Counted from the stretch's first letter, positions 29,383 to 37,861 are shown. The stretch: DNA of 64,000 bases from Streptomyces malaysiensis subsp. samsunensis (GCF_024519315.1 NZ_JANIIC010000011.1:62001-126000), one strand, 5' to 3'. Notes: generated from the letters alone by a model not told the origin. Translations and numbers: made by a program.

Positions 29383-30816
29383 GTGGCGCGGAAGGTGGGG
29401 ATCTACACCCGCATCTCACGGGACGACGAGGGCGATGCGCTCGGCGTGGCTCGCCAGCGTACCGACTGCGAGCGGCTGGCGGATCTCCGCACATGGCAGC
29501 CTGTGAAGATCTACGAAGACAACGACGTATCCGCGTTCAAACGCAACGTCGTGCGCGACGAATTCGAACTCATGCTCAAGGATCTTCGCGCCGGACTGAT
29601 CGATGGCGTCGTGGCGTATGACCTCGACCGGCTAGCGCGCCAGCCCCGAGACCTTGAACGACTGATCGAGATCTTCGACGAGCGCCCGCGACTGGAGTTC
29701 GCGACCGTCACCAATGACGTGAACCTCGGCACGGCGGACGGACGGACCATGGCGCGCGTCATGGTGGCTTTCGCCAACAAGTCGTCACACGACACGTCGC
29801 GGCGGATCAAGCGCAAGCACCTTCAGCTGGCCCAGCAAGGAAAGGCCAACGGCGGTCCGGCGCCCTACGGGTGGCTGAAGGACGACCGGAACAAGGTCGA
29901 TCCGGAAGCGGCGAAGCACATCCGCGAGGCGCAGAAGGAAGTTCTCGCCGGGGTCCGTATCGGCACCATCCGAACCCGATGGCAGGAACAGGGCTTAGGG
30001 AACCCCCGCCAAGGCACCAAGCGGATGGCCCACCACCACGTGGAGCACATCCTCACCAACCCTCGATTGGTGGGGTACCGCACCTACCACGGTGAGATTT
30101 TGCACGGCGACGACGGCCAGCCCGTCATGGGCGAGTGGGACCCGATCAACACCGTCGAGGAGTGGGAGGCGGTCTGCGCAGCCATCGCCGAGCGCAAGCA
30201 GACGAAGGCTGGACAGTCGCTCGCCCGTAGGTACCTGCTGTCGGGCATCGCACGCTGTGGCCTGTGCAAGAGCAAGATCCGGGGCCAGGTGAACCACAAG
30301 TGGAAGCCCGGCTCCAAGGGAGCGCAGTACAAGTATCAGTGCTCGAAGGTCAACGGCGGGTGCGGCAAGGTCGGCCGCGTCGGCGACCCCGTGGACAAAC
30401 TGATAGCGCGGCTCGTACTCAAGGAGCAGCGCGAGAAGGCCGCTACCACAGGCGTACCGGTCGAGGCGCGATGGCCCAGGGAACGTGAGCTTGAGGACTT
30501 GCTCCAGGACATTGCCCAGCTCATCGAGGCGGAGAAGGCAAAGACCATCACCGTGTCCACCCTCCTCCAGCTGTTGCCTGCCAAGGAGCAGGAGCGGGAC
30601 GCGCTGAAGTTGGAGCGAGCCCGTTTCTACAAGGAGCAGAAGCAGGTAGAGGCCAAGGGAAATGTCGGCGATCTGACTGAAGAGGAGTTCTTCGCTCTCC
30701 CGATCGAGCGCCAGCGCGAGATCGTGTTGCACAGTCTCACTGCTGTGGTCATCCACCCCGCAGGCCGGGGCAAGCGGAAGTTCGATCCCGACTTGATCGA
30801 TCCAGTTTGGCGCTGA
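29383..30816 (+). CDS. Large serine recombinase (AICE integrase)
   Basis: 477 aa from GTG 29383, with GGGGGAG nine bases upstream. The resolvase domain opens VGIYTRISRDDEGD with the catalytic Ser at residue 12, and has LDRLARQPRDLERLI and the RR-KRKH stretch after it; the recombinase domain follows (APYGWLKDD), then a zinc ribbon starting CGLC near residue 292, and a coiled-coil region near the end. It should catalyse attP x attB integration by two-base staggered cuts. It lies directly inside attL and points inward. It is unlike the second integrase at 40,334 beyond the family motifs. Most pSAM2-type elements carry a tyrosine integrase instead. Confidence 0.93.
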   Translation: MARKVGIYTRISRDDEGDALGVARQRTDCERLADLRTWQPVKIYEDNDVSAFKRNVVRDEFELMLKDLRAGLIDGVVAYDLDRLARQPRDLERLIEIFDERPRLEFATVTNDVNLGTADGRTMARVMVAFANKSSHDTSRRIKRKHLQLAQQGKANGGPAPYGWLKDDRNKVDPEAAKHIREAQKEVLAGVRIGTIRTRWQEQGLGNPRQGTKRMAHHHVEHILTNPRLVGYRTYHGEILHGDDGQPVMGEWDPINTVEEWEAVCAAIAERKQTKAGQSLARRYLLSGIARCGLCKSKIRGQVNHKWKPGSKGAQYKYQCSKVNGGCGKVGRVGDPVDKLIARLVLKEQREKAATTGVPVEARWPRERELEDLLQDIAQLIEAEKAKTITVSTLLQLLPAKEQERDALKLERARFYKEQKQVEAKGNVGDLTEEEFFALPIERQREIVLHSLTAVVIHPAGRGKRKFDPDLIDPVWR

Positions 30817-30823
30817 ATCAAGA

Positions 30824-30847
30824 GAGCCCCGGTTTCGGCCGGGGCTC
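30824..30847. terminator. Bidirectional terminator between integrase and rep operon
   Basis: GAGCCCCGG-TTTCGG-CCGGGGCTC, a perfect 9-bp stem seven bases after the integrase stop and 18 bases beyond the end of the small minus-strand gene. Confidence 0.85.
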
Positions 30848-30864
30848 CCTCGTGTTCTCTGTCC

Positions 30865-31020
30865 CTATGCCCTGCCGTGGAGCAGACGGGCACGCCGTAT
30901 CCACTCCTCATCACGTTCGGGAGCCCGTGCCAGGTGCTTACGCAGCCATGCCGCCTCACGTTCTGCGTTGTCGTCACAGGCCGTACCCCGCCGCGTCGGG
31001 TACTCAGTAGCGATGATCAC
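30865..31020 (-). CDS. Small hypothetical protein coupled to rep
   Basis: 51 aa from GTG 31020, overlapping the rep stop by four bases (GTGA). The sequence VIIATEYPTRRGTACDDNAE is followed by a basic/acidic helix ending RARLLHGRA. No family recognised. The four-base overlap with rep and the terminator just downstream argue that it is a real last gene of the rep-tra operon. By position it could be the missing excision or replication accessory factor, but nothing in the sequence shows this. Confidence 0.6.
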   Translation of the reverse strand: MIIATEYPTRRGTACDDNAEREAAWLRKHLARAPERDEEWIRRARLLHGRA

Positions 31021-32468
31021 AGCCAGGGTTCTCCTTCTGCCTTGAGGCGTTCGGCTTGGGCGATGTCGTGGCGTACCTGGGCAGCCAGGAGTTCTTCGCC
31101 GGGGCTGTAGCCGGAGGCCACGTATTGCCAGTGGGAGACGACGAGGGTGGTTTCCTCGTCCAGCTCGGGCCGGTCGTCTGCGGTGCGTGCTTGTTCGGTG
31201 CGCCAGGTGCGGCGGGTGTCGCGGAGTGCGCCGAGGGTGGTGGAGTAGCGGCGGGATTTGCTGGAGAAGTGGCCTCGGAAGCCGAGCATGTGGGCCCACT
31301 TCCAGAGCTTGAGTTCGGCGAACTCGGGCAGGTGGCCGAGGTTCCAGGCGGTGCGGATCATCTGGCGGACGTGGCTGTGCACGGGCAGGTCCGCGATGAG
31401 TTCGGACTGGCCGGTGCCCTCACACTCGTCGCACAGGTCCCGGAAGCCGTCAGGACCGCACTGATAGCCCCGCCCGGCGCAGTGGGCACAGCGCAGGGAG
31501 CGATCCACCGTGCCGGAGTCTTCGGCGCTCTTGGTGGCGTACTTGGCGACGTAGGCGGCCACCTTCTGATCGGTCAGTTCGCCGTCGCCCAGGGCGACGA
31601 TCTCGCGGATGTCGAGCTGATCGCCCCAGGTGAGTCGGCGTTCGCCGATGGCGTCGGAGGTGACCGTGAGCACAGCGCGTTCGGCCGCCTCGGTGACCGC
31701 GTGGGTGAGGGCGTCGGCGGTGGCCCACCGGGGCGGGGGCTCGTTGCTGCCCTCGGGGCCGTCGAGGCGGACCACGGCATGGAAGTGGACCAGGCCGCGC
31801 CTCTGGTACTCGGCGACCTTCGCGAAGGAGACCCGCAGCGCCGCGTTCAACGCCTTCTGCGTCATGCCGAGGTGCGCGGCCAGTTCACGGCGGAGGTAGG
31901 TGGTGAAGCGTGCCCACAGGGCTCCGGCGTGGGCGTTCCAGAGCACGGCTCCCGCGTAGTCGTAGGTGGCCGGGGACAGCGGGGTGCCCAAGGCGGGGTC
32001 GTCGGCGGGGTGGCGGGTGCCGCAGCGGCAGGCCAGGTTCTCGCCCGCGTCGGTGGTGCGGCGGTTGTGCACCGGCCCGAACGACGGGGCAGTCAGCGTG
32101 ACGAACAGGCGCGGGTGCGTGCGCACGGTCTCCGGCACGTTCTTGCCGCCGGACAGTCCGGCCTTGATCAGGTGGTAGGTGTCGGCGGCGTAGAGGCGGG
32201 AGCAGGCCGGGCAGCGGGAGGCGCGGCGGTTGCCGCAGGCGGTCAGCAGCCGCCCAGTAGGTTCGTCGGCGGTGGTGTAGGTGCGCAGGACCGCGTTCGT
32301 GCTGGCGTCGCGGGTTTCGGTGGAGCCGACGAGTTGAACCGGGCGGGTGCAACCGCGGATTCGGTTGATCTGGTCTTGGACGCGGTCGAAGTCGGGGTGG
32401 TGGGCGAGGTGGATGAGGTCCCGCAGGGCCAGGCTCGCCACGTGGCGCAGGTCCAAGGGGGCTTTCAC
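31017..32468 (-). CDS. Rolling-circle replication initiator (RepSA-like)
   Basis: 483 aa from GTG 32468, with AAAGGA 12 bases upstream; the frame is open further but without coding character. Motifs: CGNRRASRCPACSRLYAADTYHLI near residues 78-101, a conserved RLFVTLTAPSFGPVH block, and GLVHFHAVVRLDG near 225-237, an HFH-type metal motif of rolling-circle initiators; a DnaJ-like zinc knuckle (CAHCAGRGYQC, CDECEGTG) lies nearer the C-terminus. RepSA-type proteins nick the double-strand origin of AICEs and Streptomyces plasmids and start replication after excision. It lies downstream of the SpdB-like gene. Confidence 0.9.
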   Translation of the reverse strand: MKAPLDLRHVASLALRDLIHLAHHPDFDRVQDQINRIRGCTRPVQLVGSTETRDASTNAVLRTYTTADEPTGRLLTACGNRRASRCPACSRLYAADTYHLIKAGLSGGKNVPETVRTHPRLFVTLTAPSFGPVHNRRTTDAGENLACRCGTRHPADDPALGTPLSPATYDYAGAVLWNAHAGALWARFTTYLRRELAAHLGMTQKALNAALRVSFAKVAEYQRRGLVHFHAVVRLDGPEGSNEPPPRWATADALTHAVTEAAERAVLTVTSDAIGERRLTWGDQLDIREIVALGDGELTDQKVAAYVAKYATKSAEDSGTVDRSLRCAHCAGRGYQCGPDGFRDLCDECEGTGQSELIADLPVHSHVRQMIRTAWNLGHLPEFAELKLWKWAHMLGFRGHFSSKSRRYSTTLGALRDTRRTWRTEQARTADDRPELDEETTLVVSHWQYVASGYSPGEELLAAQVRHDIAQAERLKAEGEPWL

Positions 32469-32601
32469 GGGTGCTGCGTCCTTTCTGGGAAGAGGGGCCC
32501 CGGGCAGCACTCGGCGAGGGGTGCGGGTGCTGCTCGGGGCATGGCGAATCTGGCCCGGTCGGGGCGGGGGTTTTTGGATTGCCGGGACGGCCGGCACGGG
32601 G

Positions 32602-33294
32602 TCAGAGCTGCGCGAGTGCGGCGGTGGCCAGCGGCATGGCGACGCCGAGGCGAGTCCGGAGCTGAGCCGGGGTGATGGGCTCGCCGTGCTCGGCCCGGTA
32701 GGTGTCGGCGATGGTGCGGGCTGCGTTGAGCAGCGGCACGGGCACCGTGACCGCCGGGGAAGTCTCCGGCCTCGGTGAGACCGGGGGCGCGACCGGTTCG
32801 GGGGCCGGGGCAGGCTCGGGCGCGGTGGCTGGGGCCTTCTCGACCGGAGCGGGCGGCGCGGCCGGGGCCGATGTCGGGGTCGGGGCGCTGTGGGCAACGG
32901 TGTGGAAGTGGCGTAGGAGTTGCGGGCCGACGGCTCCCCAGCCCAGGAGGAGGAGCGGGGCGACCGCGTCCACGGCGGCCCGGCCGTAGTGCCCGGCAAC
33001 GATCGGCTCGGCGACGTTGAGAGCCAGGGTCAGCAGCCCGGACACGTGCATCAGCCGAGTGGCGCCCTTGATCTGCTCGGCCGGGACGCCACGCAGGGAC
33101 AGATACCGCAGGGCCACCAAGAGGCCGACGACGGACAGGTCCACCATCGGAGCGATCAGCGGCGCGATGGGGTCGGGGACGCCGAGGCGCAACGCGAGGG
33201 CCCAGACGTTGCCGAAGGAGAAGACGAAGGCCAGAGCCGCGATGATGCCCATGATCACGGTCACCGTGCGCTGAGTGATCCGATCCTCAGACAT
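32602..33294 (-). CDS. DUF2637/SpdB-like membrane protein
   Basis: 230 aa from ATG 33294; a GTG four codons upstream is too close to the GGAGG site. Four membrane helices (about 10-150), with APLIAPMVDLSVVGLLVALRYLSL typical of DUF2637, then a long Pro/Ala linker and a C-terminal helical domain (LLNAARTIADTYRAEHG) resembling a small DNA-binding module. In Streptomyces conjugative elements such proteins assist intramycelial spread of the transferred DNA. It sits between tra and rep in the same operon. Confidence 0.78.
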   Translation of the reverse strand: MSEDRITQRTVTVIMGIIAALAFVFSFGNVWALALRLGVPDPIAPLIAPMVDLSVVGLLVALRYLSLRGVPAEQIKGATRLMHVSGLLTLALNVAEPIVAGHYGRAAVDAVAPLLLLGWGAVGPQLLRHFHTVAHSAPTPTSAPAAPPAPVEKAPATAPEPAPAPEPVAPPVSPRPETSPAVTVPVPLLNAARTIADTYRAEHGEPITPAQLRTRLGVAMPLATAALAQL

Positions 33295-33337
33295 AGAGGT
33301 TTTCACCTCCTTTCAGGTGTCGAGCGAGCGGGACGGA

Positions 33338-34735
33338 TCAGGCTGCTTCGGCCTCCCCCTTGATCAGCGCGTCGCCCTTCCACATAGCCGAGGACGCCAG
33401 TTCCTCCAGCAGCTCGGCGGGGTCGCGAGTCAGGTGCGCGGTGTCGTTGGCGATGCGGGCAGCGTCCGCGTCGGCCACGTACGGAGTGCGGATGCGGGCA
33501 AAGCCGGGACGCCCCTGGTGCGCCATGGCGGCTACGCCGACATAGGCCGGATCCTGGAGTGCGGTCGGGCTGGCATCCGGCCAGTTCCGGATGTCCTCCC
33601 CCAGCGCGACCACGGCCGCTTCGGCGGTCTTCTGGGCGAAGGACAGGCCCACCGGGCACACGTCCCGGATGAAGGTGGGGATGGCATCCCCGGTCGCCTT
33701 CTGCGTCGCGATGATCACCAGGATGCCGACGTTGCGGCCCTTCTTCACCAGGTCCTCCACCAGCCGCGCGTTCTCCGCCGCCAGCGCGGCGAGCTTCTTC
33801 GTCCGCGTGTCCGACCCCTTGTAGTCGCGGAAGTACGTATGCGCTTCGTCCACGATGAGCACGGTCAACGGCCAGGCCGCCGAGGGCCCGACGTGCCACA
33901 TGTTCTTCACGCCCAGCAGGGCCCGGATGGACGCCGACCGGTCCCGCCGCAGCTTGACCAGCCGCGTGAACAGCGCGTTCGCCTCTTCGAGATCGTCACC
34001 GACGAACGCGAAGATGCGCTCGGTCAGGTCGGCGTAGTCGCCCTCATGGGACGAGGTCACCTTCCCATCGGCTACCGCGTACTGAACGGCGTCGGACGGC
34101 GCCGTATCGCACATGAACCGGTTGACCAGAGACGTCTTGCCGAAGCCCGGCAGCCCCGCCACGGTCACGCCGGGCACATTGGCCAGGCTGACGCTCACTG
34201 GCAATGCGTACTCGTCCAGGCCCAGATCCCACACCGCCAGATCCTCCGGCACAGCCCCGGTCGGGATGTGCTCGGTGGGGACGATCAGCGGATCAACCCG
34301 GACCCCACGGATCACCAGCGTCCCCGGCTTGTCCGGCAGGACCGAAACCCGCGTGCACCGCCACGCGTCGGCCAGATACGGGGCCGCCCGCTGGAACTCC
34401 GCCAAGCCGACCTTGGGCAGGCAGACCGCGTGCACCAGAACCCCGTACCGGTCGGCCATGACCCGGATCTTCGGGATCAGGACGCGAGGCTTGGGCACCT
34501 TCCCGTCCGGCGCCACGATCACCGCTGGAGGCATCTTGTCGGTCACCGACAGCCCCACCATCGGAGCGAGCCGACGCCAGCGACGCCGAACGCCGATCAC
34601 CTGCCGCATACTGGCCCGCGTCATCGTGTCGGCACGCACGTAGCGCACCAGCCACCACAGGGCCCATATGCCGGTCAGGGCCAGGGCCGCCCCGGCAACA
34701 GCCGGGGCAGACCCAATGACATCTCCCACAGTCAC
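33338..34735 (-). CDS. FtsK/SpoIIIE-type DNA translocase TraSA
   Basis: 465 aa from GTG 34735. One N-terminal membrane helix (about 10-32), a Walker A GLPGFGKTS at 194-202, Walker B LTVLIVDEAH at 290-299 and an arginine-rich helix after it. This is the single transfer protein of Streptomyces conjugation: a hexameric motor that pumps double-stranded DNA from donor to recipient after binding a clt locus. Its start overlaps the stop of the upstream 68-residue gene by four bases. The C-terminus lacks an obvious long gamma domain, so recognition of clt may lie in its last 80 residues. Confidence 0.9.
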   Translation of the reverse strand: MTVGDVIGSAPAVAGAALALTGIWALWWLVRYVRADTMTRASMRQVIGVRRRWRRLAPMVGLSVTDKMPPAVIVAPDGKVPKPRVLIPKIRVMADRYGVLVHAVCLPKVGLAEFQRAAPYLADAWRCTRVSVLPDKPGTLVIRGVRVDPLIVPTEHIPTGAVPEDLAVWDLGLDEYALPVSVSLANVPGVTVAGLPGFGKTSLVNRFMCDTAPSDAVQYAVADGKVTSSHEGDYADLTERIFAFVGDDLEEANALFTRLVKLRRDRSASIRALLGVKNMWHVGPSAAWPLTVLIVDEAHTYFRDYKGSDTRTKKLAALAAENARLVEDLVKKGRNVGILVIIATQKATGDAIPTFIRDVCPVGLSFAQKTAEAAVVALGEDIRNWPDASPTALQDPAYVGVAAMAHQGRPGFARIRTPYVADADAARIANDTAHLTRDPAELLEELASSAMWKGDALIKGEAEAA

Positions 34736-34938
34736 AGCACGTCCTTGTTCGTGTAGAGGAATCGGTAGAGGGATATCCGCAGTTCCAGCAGGTCACGGCC
34801 CGATGAGAGCCTCGGGTAGCCGTGCGACTCGATCACCTTCGCCACGTCGAAGAGCAGACCGTTCGTGAACCGCGAGTCGTCATCCCCGCTCTCCGGCTCA
34901 ACCGGATAAGCCGGACCCGGTCCGGTCGGGGCGGTCAC
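34732..34938 (-). CDS. Small AICE protein between regulator and tra
   Basis: 68 aa from GTG 34938. It overlaps the gene before it and traSA after it by four bases each, so it is embedded in the operon. A Pro/Glu-rich start is followed by a helical domain (FTNGLLFDVAKVIESHGYPR and LELRISLYRFLYT). Small proteins at this place in pSAM2-like elements are often called spread or Tra-associated; function unknown. Confidence 0.72.
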   Translation of the reverse strand: MTAPTGPGPAYPVEPESGDDDSRFTNGLLFDVAKVIESHGYPRLSSGRDLLELRISLYRFLYTNKDVL

Positions 34939-35273
34939 TTGACCAACTCCAGCGCCGCCGCCCGGTAGGCCACCCCATCCGACAGCTGGCCGTTGAAGAG
35001 CCGCGCCCACGGAGTGGCGAACAGCTCCATCGGCCGGACCGGGACGCCCAGGTTCAGCCCGTCCGGCAGACCGGACTTCGGAACTGTGATCTTCATCTGC
35101 TCCGCCCGGCCGTCCTCCATGAGGAACACCGTCAGCGTGAACAGGTCCTCACCGGTGTCACGATCCTGAGCGATCTTGCCCGTCTCCTGGTCCGCGATCT
35201 TCGGCACCGGCAGCGTGCCGACCATGAACATCGTCGAGGGCAGCAGCCCAACGCGAATACGGGTCATAGCCAT
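34935..35273 (-). CDS. SCO3933-like regulatory protein
   Basis: 112 aa from ATG 35273, with AGGAG eight bases upstream; 16 codons of open frame before it are excluded. The sequence MAMTRIRVGLLPSTMFMVG, KIAQDRDTGEDLFTLTVFL and FATPWARLFNGQLSDGVAYR is close to what I recall of the SCO3933 family found in nearly all pSAM2-like elements, at this same place ahead of tra. The protein is all-beta in appearance and the molecular role is not known. First gene of the minus-strand transfer operon; the operator boxes lie just upstream. Confidence 0.8.
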   Translation of the reverse strand: MAMTRIRVGLLPSTMFMVGTLPVPKIADQETGKIAQDRDTGEDLFTLTVFLMEDGRAEQMKITVPKSGLPDGLNLGVPVRPMELFATPWARLFNGQLSDGVAYRAAALELVK

Positions 35274-35333
35274 GCTTCTTGCTCCTGTTCGATCGGTAGC
35301 CGCTCGTTGCGGCACGACCAACAGTGCACCATG

Positions 35334-35423
35334 CGCGCTAGCGCGTCAAGCACATAGCGCACCTCGCGCGCAGGCCCACTAGCGCGGAAGGGTTCAGAGG
35401 GGGGCAACACGCGTTCTAGTGCG
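35334..35423. promoter_or_regulatory. Three CTAGYGCG operator boxes in the divergent control region
   Basis: CTAGCGCG occurs at 35338-35345 (inside the perfect palindrome CGCGCTAGCGCG, 35334-35345) and at 35379-35386, and CTAGTGCG at 35416-35423. They are 41 and 37 bases apart, in the gap between the SCO3933-like gene and the GntR gene. This fits binding sites for the neighbouring GntR/KorSA-like repressor, silencing both the transfer operon and itself. Confidence 0.65.
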
Positions 35424-35454
35424 ATGAGTGGGCTTAGCGGGCTACCCTCGGGCT

Positions 35455-35865
35455 ATGAGCCTGCCGAGGGACACCCACACTCCGCCTTATCGGCTGGTCG
35501 CCGACGAACTCCGCCAGCTAATCCGCTCCGGCCGCATCAAGCCGGGCGAACGGGTCCCGTCCTCACGCGACCTCGAAGCCAAGTACGACATCGCGAACAT
35601 GACCGCCCGGTCCGCGCTGCGCGTCCTGCGTGACGAAGGACTGATCTACTCCACACCGGGCCGGGGCAACTTCGTTGTTGACCCTCTGCCCCCGGAGTCC
35701 GGGGAACCCCAGGGGCCAGGCGAGTCTGAAGGGCGGCGGCAGATGCCCAGCGCCGAGTATCTGGAGCTATCCGAACGCCTAGACGCCCTCACAGCCAAGG
35801 TTGACGATCTACTGGGGGTCTTCCAGCAACTCGCCAGCTTTACCGAACGCCAGAAGAAGAGCTAG
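35455..35865 (+). CDS. GntR-family repressor (KorSA-like)
   Basis: 136 aa from ATG 35455. The N-terminal winged helix is complete: PPYRLVADELRQLIRSGRIKPGERVPSSRDLEAKYDIANMTARSALRVLRDEGLIYSTPGRGNFV split over residues 10-75. A linker and a coiled-coil tail (LSERLDALTAKVDDLLGVFQQL) follow; there is no ligand-binding domain. pSAM2 KorSA is a GntR protein that represses pra and itself, which fits the place and size. No ribosome site is visible and a TACCCT hexamer ends about six bases before the ATG, so the mRNA may be leaderless. Confidence 0.85.
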   Translation: MSLPRDTHTPPYRLVADELRQLIRSGRIKPGERVPSSRDLEAKYDIANMTARSALRVLRDEGLIYSTPGRGNFVVDPLPPESGEPQGPGESEGRRQMPSAEYLELSERLDALTAKVDDLLGVFQQLASFTERQKKS

Positions 35866-35971
35866 CGGCCAGGCCCTCAGCGATCCGACGGGCCGTCTCC
35901 TCCAACTGGGCAATTTTCTCTTCGAGTTCAGCAAGGCGAGCCCGGATTTCCGCCGACTCTTGTTCGTTCAT
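35840..35971 (-). CDS. Possible 43-residue coiled-coil protein
   Basis: ATG 35971, GGGG at seven bases upstream. The product is one long amphipathic helix (ESAEIRARLAELEEKIAQL) with Leu/Ile heptads and a Ser-rich end. It overlaps the 3' end of the GntR gene by 26 bases on the opposite strand. Its heptads resemble the coiled-coil tail of the GntR protein, so an interaction is conceivable. The short length keeps confidence low. Confidence 0.4.
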   Translation of the reverse strand: MNEQESAEIRARLAELEEKIAQLEETARRIAEGLAASSSSGVR

Positions 35972-36850
35972 TGCTACCCCGTTCGCGCTACTGATGCCTA
36001 CCCACCTGCACCAAGTCCGATTTCCGGGCCCATTCAGACATCCGCCCCCTGTGGCGTCAGTCACACTTGGTTACCTCCCTGCTCCGCGCCTCCGCAGCGA
36101 CGACCGAGCGAGGCATAGAAGCGGCTGTTCAAAGTTTCTTTACTGGATCAAGGCGGCCCGCTTGCGCGGGCCGCGCGCGCTGGCGGCCCGTGGCCGCCGC
36201 CCGCTCCTGTCTGCCGCCCCGCTCAGCGGCGCCCCCGAGCCACTCAGCGCGCCACCCCACACCAGCAGCCCACCAACCGCAGTCAGCACCCAGAACAGCT
36301 CCCACAGTGCGCCTGCCGACCGCAGCGGATGCGCCGACGCAGCAACACGGCCAGGACTACGGGCCCGGCATACCAACCATCGAGGGGCGGCCACGCAGAG
36401 CGGTTTACATGGCCATCCGTCCGCCGACTGCGGCCATCGCCGTTGTGCGCGTAGCAACGGCCAGCGGGGAGGGGAGGGGTGCCCGGCCGGGGGCATGTCG
36501 ATCGTCGGCCCCGGCTCGATGTGGCCGGCCGCCGTGCTGTCGCCGTCACGGATGCGGACGCGTGAGCAGACCGAACCGCCCGGCTGTGGCGGGCGGGGAG
36601 CAGCTGCTGCCGCGCAGTGGCTCAGGCCGTCGTGGTCGCTCCGCGTCGGTTTCCGTATCGCGGTGGCCAACCAGCGTGTCGTAAACGCTCTGGCGACCGC
36701 CACCACCGAGCCCACCGCCCCAGTTCTGCCTTGCACTCGTCACCATCCCTACGCCTGGTCTGAACTCACCTGGAAATGGGCGGTGTCGAAGCGAGCACGA
36801 CAACCACCCCGGTACCATCGGGCACCGGCGTCCTGATCATGGACTCTCCG
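35972..36850. other. AICE segment without a recognised gene
   Basis: About 880 bases. A 9-bp hairpin GCGGCCCGC-TTGC-GCGGGCCGC at 36153-36174 may terminate minus-strand transcripts. Several frames are open on both strands (one of 198 codons on the minus strand, 36140-36736), but their composition is scattered over all codons and no family is recognisable; decayed coding sequence is possible. Confidence 0.4.
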
Positions 36851-37137
36851 CCGGACTACCTCTTGGCCTGCCAGGGTTGCGAGGGGTAGTCCGGTTTCGC
36901 GTTTGTCGTTGTTCTGCTGGGCGGTCCGGCTCCCTTTCGCGGATCGATTGGTTGGGCGCGAGTGTGGGAGCCGGACCGCTGACGGCGAGCGGTGCAGTGT
37001 CCGCCGTCTTCTCCCGAGGCGCAGTGTGTGACGTCAGTGAGGGAGAGCCCACAGGTTGTGTGCTTGCCTCACGGACACTGGGCCGAGGGGAGTTGGAGGG
37101 CGAGGGCTGCCGGGTCCTTCCCGGGGAACGGCAGCCC
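36851..37137. repeat. Four consecutive inverted repeats in non-coding AICE DNA (candidate origin or clt)
   Basis: CCGGACTACC (36851-36860) pairs with 36885-36894; GCGGTCCGGCTCCC (36921-36934) pairs perfectly over 14 bases with 36966-36979; GACGGCG (36981-36987) pairs with 37002-37008; GGGCTGCCG (37104-37112) pairs with 37129-37137 with inner CGGG/CCCG pairs. No gene fits here. Runs of large hairpins are typical of replication origins of rolling-circle replicons, and Streptomyces transfer loci (clt) are also repeat-rich. Confidence 0.65.
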
Positions 37138-37148
37138 CCGCCCCGTCT

Positions 37149-37352
37149 CTAAGGCAGCAGCACGCCGCCTCGCCACCAGGGAACGCGTCGTCCGCCTGAG
37201 CGCAGCGGTACGCCTCTGCGATGAAGCAGGTCGTAGAGCATCGTGCTCGCTATGCCGAAGCGTCGCTGAATCTCTGTGACCCGCATGCCTTCCTGGTACG
37301 CGGTGATGATCTCCGCCTCATGTTCCGTCCATTTGGGCGTTCGCTTCGCCAT
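37149..37352 (-). CDS. Small helix-turn-helix protein
   Basis: 67 aa from ATG 37352. MAKRTPKWTEHEAEIITAYQ followed by MRVTEIQRRFGIASTMLYDLL is a resolvase-type helix-turn-helix, and the tail GRRVPWWRGGVLLP is basic and aromatic. It starts 35 bases inside the 3' end of the HATPase gene on the same strand, so the two are probably co-transcribed. It could bind operators in the element or act as a directionality factor; the sequence alone does not decide. Confidence 0.6.
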   Translation of the reverse strand: MAKRTPKWTEHEAEIITAYQEGMRVTEIQRRFGIASTMLYDLLHRRGVPLRSGGRRVPWWRGGVLLP

Positions 37353-37797
37353 GCCGCATCCCACCCTTCGTCCCTTGGCCAACACCCGGGTCAGAAGCCG
37401 TCAACACGGCCCACACCGACTTGCCGACCGCCGGGCACGGGGTCACACCCCACCGATCCGCGAGCTCTTCCACCAGGACCAGACCTCTCCCATGCGCCAC
37501 ATCGACGCTCGGGTCCCTCAGTTCGGGTCGCTCGTCGGACGCGTCGTGAACCTCGATCCGCACGCCGTCGCCCTCACGCAGATATCGCGTCTCGATCTCC
37601 TGACCTGGTGACACTCGTGTGTGACGTATCGCGTTCGTCAGCAGCTCCGACAGCACGATCTGTGCCGTGCCCTCGACTGTGACCAGACCCCAACCGGCCA
37701 GCGCCTTGCGCAACTCGGCGCGCGCCTGGCTGACAGAGCGCGGGTGATGGGCCCAATGCCCCACCACCTCACGCCCGTTCGATCCCGTCTGCTGCAT
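37318..37797 (-). CDS. RsbW-like HATPase (anti-sigma kinase fold) protein
   Basis: 159 aa from ATG 37797. A single histidine-kinase-type ATPase domain: VSQARAELRKALAGWGLV, VLSELLTNAIRHTRVSPGQ (N box), VEVHDASDERP-like acid box around IEVHDASDERPEL, and GRGLVLVEELADRWGV (G box). Streptomyces has many such free-standing domains, often paired with a DUF397 protein or an XRE regulator in development and mobile elements. Here it is divergent from a TPR regulator, with a 17-bp palindrome between. Confidence 0.8.
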   Translation of the reverse strand: MQQTGSNGREVVGHWAHHPRSVSQARAELRKALAGWGLVTVEGTAQIVLSELLTNAIRHTRVSPGQEIETRYLREGDGVRIEVHDASDERPELRDPSVDVAHGRGLVLVEELADRWGVTPCPAVGKSVWAVLTASDPGVGQGTKGGMRHGEANAQMDGT

Positions 37798-37844
37798 GAC
37801 CAGCAGCCTCGCAGCGCACGACGCCAGAAACGACACCAGCGTGA

Positions 37845-37861
37845 TTACCCACGGTGGGTAA
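37845..37861. promoter_or_regulatory. 17-bp operator palindrome between HATPase and TPR regulator
   Basis: TTACCCAC-G-GTGGGTAA, perfect over eight bases each side. It lies 48 bases from the HATPase start and 66 bases from the regulator start, in the shared promoter region. The TPR regulator is the natural candidate to bind it. Confidence 0.7.

Noticed and set aside
36140..36736. Minus-strand frame of 198 codons in the AICE
   Set aside because: One hydrophobic stretch (LFWVLTAVGGLLVWGG) looks protein-like, but the rest is scattered composition and no start site is supported; possibly decayed.
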